Of a DNA stretch of 5,354 nucleotides, positions 1 to 5,354 are shown in pieces (within the stretch, counting starts at the first letter, position 1; each line of letters begins with the position of its first letter). The stretch is taken from positions 1 to 5,354 of the forward strand of contig ONMG01000230.1 of the NCBI GenBank assembly GCA_900318855.1, given 5' to 3'. A model generated the notes under the pieces. That model saw only the letters and a program-made list of their open reading frames with translations, did no database searches and was not told the origin of the DNA. This DNA is from an uncultured Prevotella sp. (GTDB taxonomy: Bacteria; Bacteroidota; Bacteroidia; Bacteroidales; Bacteroidaceae). Both the position numbers and the translations under genes were made by a program.

Positions 1-163
1 CATAGGAGGATTGTGCGGCGTAAAGGCGTAAACTGTCGGATATGGCTTCTTGGATATCGCATTCTTCCGTGTGGAATGTGCCGCAGATGTAAAAGCCGGC
101 TTCGGCCCACGATTTTCGGCAGAAAACTCGTCTAATCCAAAATAAATGCCTAACTTTAGGCAC
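1..163 (-). CDS. possible 5' fragment of a leftward gene, unrecognised
   Basis: A minus-strand frame is open from the window edge to about position 226. From about 121 down to 1 it reads like protein: a segment SWAEAGFYICGTFHTEE, then an acidic, helix-like stretch, with many C-ending codons. It has no in-frame ATG. GTG at 163-161 is the only plausible start in the ptb-proximal part, and it falls inside the palindrome described separately. The other two minus frames are also largely open here, so the open frame alone is weak evidence. I recognise no family. It could be the beginning of a divergent gene, a decayed remnant, or non-coding DNA. Confidence is low because the rest lies outside the window. 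Confidence 0.2.
   Translation of the reverse strand, partial: MPKVRHLFWIRRVFCRKSWAEAGFYICGTFHTEECDIQEAISDSLRLYAAQSSY
147..162. promoter_or_regulatory. 16-bp palindrome, possible operator of ptb-buk
   Basis: TGCCTAA and TTAGGCA are perfect 7-bp arms around a 2-base centre, 14 bases before the ptb ATG. The symmetry extends imperfectly to 141-168, with A-T-rich outer arms that match apart from two position pairs. The centre overlaps TAACTTTA (151-158), which matches the Bacteroidetes -7 element TAnnTTTG at all but the last base. No clear -33 TTTG or TTG lies about 20 bases upstream, so the promoter reading is weak. A dimeric regulator bound here would cover the promoter. The arms are short and the T tract is missing, so a terminator is unlikely. 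Confidence 0.4.
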
Positions 164-176
164 TAATTCTTGAACT

Positions 177-1088
177 ATGGAAGCTAAGACAATCAAAGAT
201 TTCGATGAGTTGCTCCGTCGTGAGCCTCATCATGGGCAGAAGAAGCGCATTGCCGTGGCTTGGGCCGCCGACACTGAGACTCAGACCGCTCTCTACGAGG
301 CCTTGCAGCGCGGAATGGCTGATGTGTGTTTTGTGGGGGCTTGCGGGCAGCTGCGCTCCAGTCATCTTTTCGATGACTTCGGAGCGAGGGTGAACTTCGT
401 AGAGGCAGCCGATGAGCAGGATGCCTGCTGCAAGACGGTTCGCCTGGCGCGCGAGGGCAAGGCCGACATTGTGATGAAGGGACTTGTCCACAGCGACAGC
501 CTCCTGCGGGCCGTGCTCTCCAAGACCGATGGTCTGCTGGCTCCGGGACATGTGCTCACCCATATGGCCGTGGCCGAGCTGCGCAATTACCCAAAGCTGC
601 TTTTCTACACCGACGCCGCTGTGATACCTTATCCCACCGATGAGCAGCGCATGGCCCAGGTGCGCTATATGGCCGACACCTGTCACCGGCTGGGCATTGC
701 CGAACCCCGCATCGCGCTCATTCACTGCTCCGAGAAGGTGGACGGCAAGCATTTCCCCTATACACTCGGCTTTGCGCCCATCAAGGAGGCTGCGGCTCGC
801 GGCGAATTCGGGCCTTGCATTGTTGACGGTCCCCTCGACCTGAAGACATCGTGCGATGCAGGCAGCATGCGAGTCAAGGGCATTCATTCGCCGATAGCCG
901 GTGAGGCCGACGTGCTCATCTTCCCTGATATCGAGGCAGGTAATCTGTTCCACAAGACCATAACGCTCTTCTGTGGAGCCAAGCTGGCATCACTGCTGGT
1001 GGGCACGTCGGTGCCCGTGGTGTTCACCTCAAGGAGCGATTCTGCCTATAGCAAACTCACCAGCATTGCCGTGGCTATCAACCTTTGA
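177..1088 (+). CDS. ptb: phosphate butyryltransferase (phosphate acetyl/butyryltransferase family)
   Basis: This cytoplasmic enzyme swaps CoA for phosphate on butyryl-CoA or a related short or branched acyl-CoA, giving the acyl-phosphate used by the next gene. At 303 residues it has the size of clostridial Ptb (about 300), not of long multidomain Pta. Family landmarks are MKGLVHS (residues 100-106), VDGPLDL (216-222), ADVLIFPDIEAGN (244-256), and the C-terminal PVVFTSRSDS (280-289). These match the conserved VDGPLALD, ADIFLMPNIETGN and APVVLTSRADS segments of Clostridium acetobutylicum Ptb as I recall them. The ATG at 177 has no Shine-Dalgarno sequence, as is normal in Bacteroidetes. The buk start lies 10 bases after the stop, so the two are almost certainly co-transcribed. 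Phosphate acetyltransferase is the main alternative; the adjacent butyrate kinase argues for Ptb. Acyl-chain preference cannot be read from sequence. Confidence 0.93.
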   Translation: MEAKTIKDFDELLRREPHHGQKKRIAVAWAADTETQTALYEALQRGMADVCFVGACGQLRSSHLFDDFGARVNFVEAADEQDACCKTVRLAREGKADIVMKGLVHSDSLLRAVLSKTDGLLAPGHVLTHMAVAELRNYPKLLFYTDAAVIPYPTDEQRMAQVRYMADTCHRLGIAEPRIALIHCSEKVDGKHFPYTLGFAPIKEAAARGEFGPCIVDGPLDLKTSCDAGSMRVKGIHSPIAGEADVLIFPDIEAGNLFHKTITLFCGAKLASLLVGTSVPVVFTSRSDSAYSKLTSIAVAINL

Positions 1089-1098
1089 ACTGATACAG

Positions 1099-2166
1099 AT
1101 GAATTATATGAGAATATTGGCTATTAATCCCGGCTCCACTTCAACCAAGATAGCTGTATATGAGAATGAAAGACCTCTGCTGGTATGCGACATCGAGCAT
1201 ACTCCCCAGCAGCTTCATGCACTGGGCTCTATTCCCGGACAGCTGGACTTCAGACGTCAGCTTGTGGTGGACGAACTGCAAAAGAACGGACAACCACTGG
1301 ATTTTGACGCCGTCGTCGGCCGGGGCGGACTGGCCAGGCCCGTGGAGAGTGGAGTCTACGAAGTAAGCGAGCAGATGGTCTATGACGAACTCCACGCCGA
1401 GCATATGCATGCCTGCGATTTGGGTTGCGTCATAGCCCACGAGATAGCGACGGAAATCAAGGGATGCCGTTGCTTTGTGGCCGACCCGGGCGTGGTGGAT
1501 GAGCTCTGTGATGAAGCTCGGGTGAGCGGTCTGCCGATGTTGCCCAATATCTGCATTTGGCATGCGCTCAACCAGCGGGCCATAGCCCAGCGCTATGCCC
1601 GTGAGCAGGGGAAGCGGTATGAGGATCTCAACCTGATTGTCTGCCATTTAGGTGGCGGCATCTCGATAGCTGCTCATTGTCATGGTCGGGCTATTGATGC
1701 GAATAACGCCCTTGACGGTCGTGGCCCCTTCTCGCCGGAGCGCTCCGGCACCCTGCCAGCCGCCGGTCTTATAAGGCTTTGCTTCAGCGGTAAGTACACC
1801 GAGGAGCAGATGATTTCGATGGTCACGCGTCAGGGTGGTCTGCTCGCTCACCTCGGCACCAATGACATGCGCACGGTTCTCCGCCGCATTGCCACGGGCG
1901 ACGTTCATGCTGCTAAGATTGTTGATGCGATGATATTCCACATTGCCAAAGCTATCGCAGCCGAGGGTGCCGTGCTCTGTGGTGAGGTGGATGCCATACT
2001 CCTCACCGGAGGTATTGCTTACGAGGACTATGTGGTGAGCAGGTTGCGCAAGCGTGTCGGTTATCTGGCTCCTGTGGCTGTCTATCCCGGGCAGAATGAG
2101 ATGCAGGCACTTGCACTCAATGCACTGGCCGTGCTGAGAGGTGAGAAGCAGAGCCGTAAGTACTGA
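1099..2166 (+). CDS. buk: butyrate kinase (acetate/butyrate kinase family)
   Basis: This enzyme transfers phosphate from butyryl-phosphate (or a branched acyl-phosphate) to ADP, yielding the acid and ATP. It is cytoplasmic and belongs to the ASKHA fold. From the ATG at 1099 it has 355 residues, the usual Buk length. Landmarks are the N-terminal phosphate loop INPGSTSTKIAVYE (9-22), VGRGGLARP (73-81), DPGVVDELCDEAR (129-141), HALNQRAIAQRYA (155-167), HLGGGIS (183-189), NNALDGRGPFSPERSG (202-217), and LLTGGIAY (301-308). GPFSPERSG and the VGRGG block separate butyrate kinases from acetate kinases. The frame stays open back to 973, inside ptb, but family alignment puts the start at 1099 or at the in-frame ATG at 1108, which gives MRILAINPGS. 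It is the second gene of the ptb-buk pair. The segment before HALNQ reads NICIW where clostridial Buk has KSIF, a mild divergence. Confidence 0.95.
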   Translation: MNYMRILAINPGSTSTKIAVYENERPLLVCDIEHTPQQLHALGSIPGQLDFRRQLVVDELQKNGQPLDFDAVVGRGGLARPVESGVYEVSEQMVYDELHAEHMHACDLGCVIAHEIATEIKGCRCFVADPGVVDELCDEARVSGLPMLPNICIWHALNQRAIAQRYAREQGKRYEDLNLIVCHLGGGISIAAHCHGRAIDANNALDGRGPFSPERSGTLPAAGLIRLCFSGKYTEEQMISMVTRQGGLLAHLGTNDMRTVLRRIATGDVHAAKIVDAMIFHIAKAIAAEGAVLCGEVDAILLTGGIAYEDYVVSRLRKRVGYLAPVAVYPGQNEMQALALNALAVLRGEKQSRKY

Positions 2167-2183
2167 GTAGCGCCGGTTTGAAG

Positions 2184-2277
2184 TGGAGCCCCATTGGTCA
2201 ATGATGCCGTGAAGTCATCCCGTGGCTCGCTTGGCGCTCTGAGCCTTGACCGGATGCTGTCGGTGGGTGGGGCTCCA
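2184..2277 (+). other. nested inverted repeats, possible structured RNA or long-loop 3' end of ptb-buk
   Basis: The 254-base gap after buk holds no convincing gene. Its first part folds as nested repeats. The outer arms TGGAGCCCCA (2184-2193) and TGGGGCTCCA (2268-2277) are a perfect 10-bp match. Inside them GGTCAA (2196-2201) pairs with TTGACC (2246-2251). Inside that lie GGCTC (2224-2228) with GAGCC (2241-2245) and a weak GATG/CATC hairpin (2203-2219). The result is a multi-branched shape closed by a strong stem. Only AATTATTCT follows, not a clean T tract, so this is not a standard terminator. It could be a 3' UTR fold, a small RNA, or a small repeat element. The rest of the gap (2278-2420) shows only a short CTGAG/CTCAG pair (2353-2357, 2378-2382) and no recognisable promoter. 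Confidence 0.4.
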
Positions 2278-2420
2278 ATTATTCTGTGCTTGTTGACCGC
2301 TGTGGGGATAGAAGGGGAGAACAGCCCTGCTACGCTGCGGGTAGGGGTGCTCCTGAGTCTGACAAGCCGGTCCACTGCTCAGAGGCATGGAGAGCGGTGC
2401 CCCGTGAAGTGTAAACTGAA

Positions 2421-2996
2421 ATGGAATTAGTGATGGTTAGTATGAGTAGGAATCGGATCATAAGTATTGTTGAGCTTGTTGTCACTGTGGTTTATCTGTC
2501 CTTGTGCACCTTCTTTGGCGGGCGATTGCCACAGAGTCTCTCGTGTACCTCTTATATAATACCCCACTATATCGATTTCTCCATCTATATCGTCACCGTG
2601 ATGGTGTTCGTAGCCCTGACTCTCTTTGGCCCTATCAACCGCACATGCCGGTTCATGGTATGGCTCATGCTGATAGGGCTTGCCGATGTGGCCCTCTCAC
2701 CGCATTACCACACCGAGAACACCTTTCTGCATTATTTTGGCGGCGTCCTCTGCTGCGTGGCCTCAGTGGTGTATGTAGCTCAGCGTGCACCTAAGGTGCT
2801 TTATTCCTGGGCCGTGTGCTTTGTGCTGTGTGCCCTCTGTCCCCGGTGCCGCATACTCTTTGAGGAGCTCAACTGCCTCGTGGAGATGATGATTCTCAAT
2901 TTCTTTGTCATGGATGGGGCTAAGGTCTCATCAGCTTCCTCGCAGTCGGCATCGGCCAGTGGGCTCCGTTCCTCAGACCCATCGAATAAAGAATAG
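2421..2996 (+). CDS. small polytopic membrane protein of unknown function
   Basis: I do not recognise this 191-residue protein. Hydrophobic segments at about residues 13-33, 52-70, 77-94, 101-120, 126-142 and a weaker one at 150-164 suggest five or six inner-membrane helices. A Ser-rich hydrophilic tail follows (about 168-191). Possible functional residues sit between helices 3 and 4: DVALSPHYHTEN (89-100) and then LHYFGG (103-108), with three histidines close together. The protein has many cysteines for its size, including a CPRCR segment (140-144). There is no obvious cleavable signal peptide. ATG codons at 2421, 2433 and 2442 are all in frame before the first helix, so the start is uncertain by up to seven residues. 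No promoter is apparent upstream. The conserved-looking hydrophobic pattern and full-length frame support a real gene, but context gives no function. Confidence 0.75.
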   Translation: MELVMVSMSRNRIISIVELVVTVVYLSLCTFFGGRLPQSLSCTSYIIPHYIDFSIYIVTVMVFVALTLFGPINRTCRFMVWLMLIGLADVALSPHYHTENTFLHYFGGVLCCVASVVYVAQRAPKVLYSWAVCFVLCALCPRCRILFEELNCLVEMMILNFFVMDGAKVSSASSQSASASGLRSSDPSNKE

Positions 2997-3148
2997 TGAG
3001 GGCTGCAATCGTAGGCCGGACCCAACGCAGAGGAGGCGACGGGCAGACAGGCGAGCGCGATAGTGAAGGTATGGATGCCGGATGAGTATAGCGGGAGGAA
3101 AAGGTGCAGGCGTTGGAACTTTTCTCTTACAAAGGTCGGCGAGTGCCG

Positions 3149-3180
3149 GGCTCAATTAGGAGTTTCAAGTCAATTGAGCC
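3149..3180. repeat. 9-bp perfect inverted repeat before the transporter gene
   Basis: GGCTCAATT (3149-3157) and AATTGAGCC (3172-3180) form a perfect stem around a 14-base spacer. Seven A residues follow, not T residues, and the minus-strand side has no T tract after the stem either, so on its own this is not an intrinsic terminator. It abuts the next hairpin and shares the sequence GAGCCAAA with it (3176-3183 and 3191-3198). It could be a regulator site, an RNA stem, or part of a dispersed repeat. Confidence 0.5.
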
Positions 3181-3222
3181 AAAAAAACACGAGCCAAAGG
3201 TGCGACGGTGCGTTTTTTTTTT
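3181..3222. terminator. possible intrinsic terminator, perhaps bidirectional
   Basis: ACGAGCC (3189-3195) pairs with GGTGCGT (3207-3213) with one A-G mismatch and one G-U pair. The stem is flanked by A7 (3181-3187) upstream and T10 (3213-3222) downstream. The A and T tracts can extend the stem, and the flanks give a T tract in either direction. It would end read-through from the membrane-protein gene about 190 bases upstream. The core stem is imperfect, and the T tract may instead be part of the transporter promoter. Confidence 0.4.
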
Positions 3223-3223
3223 G

Positions 3224-3231
3224 TATTTTTG
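3224..3231 (+). promoter_or_regulatory. -7 promoter element for the phosphate transporter gene
   Basis: TATTTTTG is an exact match to the Bacteroidetes primary-sigma element TAnnTTTG, 38 bases before the ATG at 3270. Transcription would begin near 3238 and leave a leader of about 30 bases. No TTTG or TTG is found at the expected -33 position, which lowers confidence. The surrounding T-rich tract also makes a chance match more likely. Confidence 0.45.
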
Positions 3232-3269
3232 TAGCGTATTCGTAACACCTATTACATCGCGTATTGTTT

Positions 3270-4985
3270 ATGACAACAACTGACTATGCGATTATCTTCA
3301 TGAAGATACTGGGCTCCTTGGCCCTGCTCATCTATGGTATGAAGGTAATGAGCGAGGCCCTGCAGAAGATGGCGGGCTCGCAGCTGCGCCACATTCTGGG
3401 CGCAATGACCACCAATCGTTTCACGGGAATGCTTACAGGTGTCTTTATCACCTGTGCTGTCCAGTCGTCATCAGCCACCACGGTGATGACTGTGAGTTTT
3501 GTCAATGCGGGTCTGCTCACCTTGGCCCAGGCCATTTCCGTGATTATGGGAGCCAACATTGGTACGACGCTCACCGCATGGATAATGTCGCTGGGCTTCA
3601 ATGTCGACCTTACGTTGGTGGTCTTTCCCGCGTTCTTTGTGGGCATCATGCTCATCTATTCCAAGCGCAGGCGCTATGTAGGCGATTTCCTCTTCGGTAT
3701 AGCCTTCCTCTTCTTTGCACTGGTCCTGTTGAGCGCGGCCGGAAAGCAGCTTGACCTGGAGCATAACCCGGAGGCCATAGAGTTCTTCTCGTCGTTCAAT
3801 GTGCACAGTCACCTTAATGTCATAGTCTTTGTTCTCATTGGTACGCTCATCACTTGCATCGTGCAGAGCTCGGCAGCCGTCATGGCCATCACCATCCTGC
3901 TTTGTTCCACGGGTGTTCTGCCCATCTACTTCGGCATAGCCTTGGTGCTGGGCGAGAACATCGGAACCACGGCCACCGCAAATCTTGCTGCTCTGGGTGC
4001 CAATACGCAGGCCCGTCGGGCTGCCTTGGCCCATCTGGTGTTCAATGTGTTCGGCGTCGTGTGGGTGCTGTGTCTCTTCTATCCTTTTGTCAACGGTGTG
4101 TGTAGTCTGGTCGGTTACGATCCTTCAGGAGCAGGCTTCACGGCAGCCCAGAAGGCAAAGATATTGCCTATAGTCCTGGCAGCTTTCCATACCTGCTTCA
4201 ATGTGACCAATACGGCTATCCTCATCTGGTTTATTCCTCAGATAGAGAAGATAGTGAGCATTGTGATAAAGCCCAAGAAAAACAAGGACGACGAGGACTT
4301 CCGCCTGCGTTATATCCAGACCGGCATTATGAAGACTCCGGAAATCTCGGTGCTTGAGGCTTCGAAGGAGATACATCTCTTCTCAGAGCGGATGCGCAGG
4401 ATGCTCAATATGGTGAGGCAACTGCTCGACACCAAGGAAGACAAGGAGTTTGTGAAGCTGTTCTCCCGGGTAGAGAAGTATGAGAGCATCTCCGACAACA
4501 TGGAAATAGAGATTGCCAAGTATCTTGACCAAGTGAGCGATGCTCACCTCAGCGACGATACCAAGGATAAGGTGAGAGCCATGTTGCGTGAGATTTCGGA
4601 ACTCGAAAGTATCGGTGATTCCTGCTATCACATGGCCCGGACCATCAACAGAAAGTACACGGAGAAGGAGGAGTTCACCCAAGAGCAATATAAGAATATC
4701 CACGAGATGCTGGCGCTCACCGACCAGGCAATGGAGCAGATGGAGCGCACACTGGTGGAGCACCGCACGGATTCGGAGCCCAATAAGACGTTCAACATTG
4801 AGAATGAGATTAACAATTATCGGGCTCAGCTCCGTAGTCGCAACATCGTGGATGTCGACGATCATAAGTACACTTATGCCATTGGTACGATGTATATGGA
4901 TATCGTCAACGAATGTGAGCGTGTGGGCGACTATGTGGTGAATGTGGTGGAAGCCCGCACGGGAATGAAGAAGAGTGGTGTCTGA
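3270..4985 (+). CDS. Na+/phosphate cotransporter family protein with PhoU-like domain
   Basis: This inner-membrane protein of 571 residues has two inverted-repeat Na/Pi-cotransporter halves followed by a cytoplasmic helical domain. The first half carries QSSSATT (65-71) and GANIGTT (94-100). The second repeats these as QSSAAV (199-204) and GENIGTT (228-234). These QSS motifs are the substrate and sodium-binding signature of the family (SLC34/NptA and YjbB type). Hydrophobic helices fill about residues 8-323. Residues 360-565 resemble PhoU, with metal-ligand-like motifs ESISDN (405-410), ESIGDS (446-451) and ERVGDY (550-555). Transport direction is not settled by sequence: YjbB-type members with PhoU domains can export phosphate. 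A TTG at 3264 is in frame, but the ATG at 3270 is the more likely start. The gene appears monocistronic; no pst or pho genes are visible nearby. Confidence 0.93.
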   Translation: MTTTDYAIIFMKILGSLALLIYGMKVMSEALQKMAGSQLRHILGAMTTNRFTGMLTGVFITCAVQSSSATTVMTVSFVNAGLLTLAQAISVIMGANIGTTLTAWIMSLGFNVDLTLVVFPAFFVGIMLIYSKRRRYVGDFLFGIAFLFFALVLLSAAGKQLDLEHNPEAIEFFSSFNVHSHLNVIVFVLIGTLITCIVQSSAAVMAITILLCSTGVLPIYFGIALVLGENIGTTATANLAALGANTQARRAALAHLVFNVFGVVWVLCLFYPFVNGVCSLVGYDPSGAGFTAAQKAKILPIVLAAFHTCFNVTNTAILIWFIPQIEKIVSIVIKPKKNKDDEDFRLRYIQTGIMKTPEISVLEASKEIHLFSERMRRMLNMVRQLLDTKEDKEFVKLFSRVEKYESISDNMEIEIAKYLDQVSDAHLSDDTKDKVRAMLREISELESIGDSCYHMARTINRKYTEKEEFTQEQYKNIHEMLALTDQAMEQMERTLVEHRTDSEPNKTFNIENEINNYRAQLRSRNIVDVDDHKYTYAIGTMYMDIVNECERVGDYVVNVVEARTGMKKSGV

Positions 4986-5070
4986 TAATCGTGTAAGGCT
5001 CCTCGCCTGATGGATAATTGTCCTCCCGTTGCTGTGCTGCATCTGTCGGAATGGCGGTGATAGGACTGAA

Positions 5071-5099
5071 TTCGCGCATCGTGAAAGGACGATGCCGAA
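5071..5099. repeat. bulged hairpin downstream of the transporter gene
   Basis: TTCG-c-GCATCGT (5071-5082) pairs with ACGATGC-CGAA (5089-5099), giving 11 base pairs with one bulged C and a six-base GAAAGG loop. No T tract follows, so it is not a classical terminator, though it could stabilise the transporter mRNA 3' end. It lies about 85 bases after the stop codon. The rest of 4986-5150 shows only a weak AGGC/GCCT hairpin (4996-5008). Confidence 0.4.
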
Positions 5100-5151
5100 G
5101 GGAGAATGCAGGTTAAAATCGGGGATAGAGCAAAAAAAGTCGGTCAAAAAG

Positions 5152-5182
5152 TTGCAGGTTTGAAATAAAGAGCGTACCTTTG
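5152..5182 (+). promoter_or_regulatory. promoter of the tRNA-Pro gene
   Basis: TACCTTTG (5175-5182) matches the Bacteroidetes -7 consensus TAnnTTTG exactly. A TTG (5152-5154) lies 20 bases upstream, the expected spacing for the -33 element, in an A-rich setting. The GTACCTTTGCA context is typical of stable-RNA promoters in this phylum as I recall them. Transcription should begin near 5189, about 20 bases before the mature tRNA 5' end. A second TTTG at 5159-5162 is too close to serve as the -33. Confidence 0.8.
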
Positions 5183-5208
5183 CACTCGCATTACAAAAGA
5201 TGCTTGTT

Positions 5209-5281
5209 CGGGATTTGGCGCAGTTGGTAGCGCACACGTCTGGGGGGCGCGAGGTCGCTGGTTCGAGTCCAGTAATCCCGA
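5209..5281 (+). tRNA. tRNA-Pro, anticodon GGG
   Basis: A full cloverleaf can be drawn. Acceptor stem CGGGATT (5209-5215) pairs with AATCCCG (5274-5280), with discriminator A at 5281. The D stem GCGC (5218-5221) pairs with GCGC (5230-5233). The anticodon loop CTGGGGG (5240-5246) has anticodon GGG at 5242-5244, reading CCC and CCU. The T stem is GCTGG/CCAGT with loop TTCGAGT (5262-5268). The C1-G72 pair and A73 fit proline identity. CCA is not encoded, as is usual in Bacteroidetes, and must be added by nucleotidyltransferase. The anticodon stem CACGT/GCGCG has an A-C opposition at 28-42 and a U-G pair at 31-39. It has its own promoter and terminator, so it is a single-gene unit. Confidence 0.95.
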
Positions 5282-5291
5282 CGGAAAATGG

Positions 5292-5326
5292 GGAGTTGAC
5301 AGCCGGATGGCTGTCAACTCCTTTTT
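5292..5326 (+). terminator. Rho-independent terminator of the tRNA-Pro gene
   Basis: GGAGTTGACAGCC (5292-5304) and GGCTGTCAACTCC (5309-5321) form a perfect 13-bp stem with a GGAT loop. Five T residues follow (5322-5326). It begins 10 bases after the tRNA 3' end, so the precursor has a short trailer. This is the clearest terminator in the window. Confidence 0.93.
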
Positions 5327-5354
5327 ATGTTTCTGCCTGCGAGGAAAATTCTGA

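Noticed and set aside
156..953. 265-codon open frame on the minus strand opposite ptb
   Set aside because: It is fully antisense to a clear Ptb gene; the composition is that of a mirrored GC-biased codon pattern, with no recognisable domain.
2194..2430. 78-codon plus-strand frame in the gap after buk, and a 97-codon minus-strand frame overlapping it (2082-2375)
   Set aside because: Neither has a recognisable motif or convincing codon pattern. The first overlaps the start of the membrane-protein gene, the second overlaps the end of buk, and the inverted repeats explain the region better.
3149..3180. Reading the 9-bp inverted repeat alone as an intrinsic terminator
   Set aside because: The stem is followed by seven A residues on the plus strand and has no T tract on the minus-strand side.
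2973..3245. Two 60-codon frames in the gap before the transporter (minus 2973-3155, plus 3063-3245)
   Set aside because: Both cross the inverted-repeat or purine-rich intergenic DNA, have unnatural composition, and lack any family signature.
3471..4034. 187-codon minus-strand frame inside the transporter gene
   Set aside because: It is antisense to the conserved membrane domain and has a low-hydrophobicity composition with no motif.
4383..5237. 284-codon open frame on the minus strand opposite the transporter's PhoU-like domain and downstream gap
   Set aside because: It overlaps a strongly supported gene and runs across the tRNA promoter into the tRNA gene; its His- and Leu-rich translation is typical of antisense frames.
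5274..5326. tRNA 3' end as an integration (att) site for a mobile element
   Set aside because: The window has no integrase gene and no second copy of the tRNA 3' end, and the sequence after the tRNA is simply its terminator.

Overview
The window looks like chromosomal DNA from a Bacteroidales bacterium, probably Prevotella-like. Three things point there: exact matches to the Bacteroidetes -7 promoter element TAnnTTTG, start codons without a Shine-Dalgarno sequence, and a tRNA gene with no encoded CCA. The genus is an inference; the phylum-level call is much firmer. All complete genes are on the + strand and all look like ordinary chromosomal genes. I see no mobile element, CRISPR array or defence system.

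Layout. Positions 1-176 hold a possible leftward ORF fragment and a 16-bp palindrome just before the first gene. Positions 177-2166 are a tight two-gene operon: phosphate butyryltransferase (ptb) and butyrate kinase (buk). Positions 2167-2420 are a gene-free gap with nested inverted repeats, possibly a folded RNA. Positions 2421-2996 encode a small polytopic membrane protein of unknown function. Positions 2997-3263 are a regulatory-looking gap with a 9-bp inverted repeat, a terminator-like hairpin between an A tract and a T tract, and a promoter element. Positions 3270-4985 encode a Na+/phosphate cotransporter-family protein with a C-terminal PhoU-like domain. Positions 4986-5208 are a gap with a bulged hairpin and a strong promoter. 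That promoter drives a tRNA-Pro(GGG) gene at 5209-5281, followed by a textbook Rho-independent terminator.

Function. Ptb and Buk together convert butyryl-CoA (or a branched acyl-CoA such as isobutyryl- or isovaleryl-CoA) through the acyl-phosphate to the free acid, making ATP by substrate-level phosphorylation; the reverse direction activates the acid. No gene that makes the acyl-CoA lies in the window, so the physiological substrate cannot be read from context. The transporter and the tRNA appear to be independent transcription units. The most interesting signals are in the intergenic DNA: the palindrome before ptb, the nested repeats after buk, and the competing hairpins before the transporter. 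There is also a predicted A-C mismatch in the anticodon stem of the tRNA. I found no convincing new multi-gene system.
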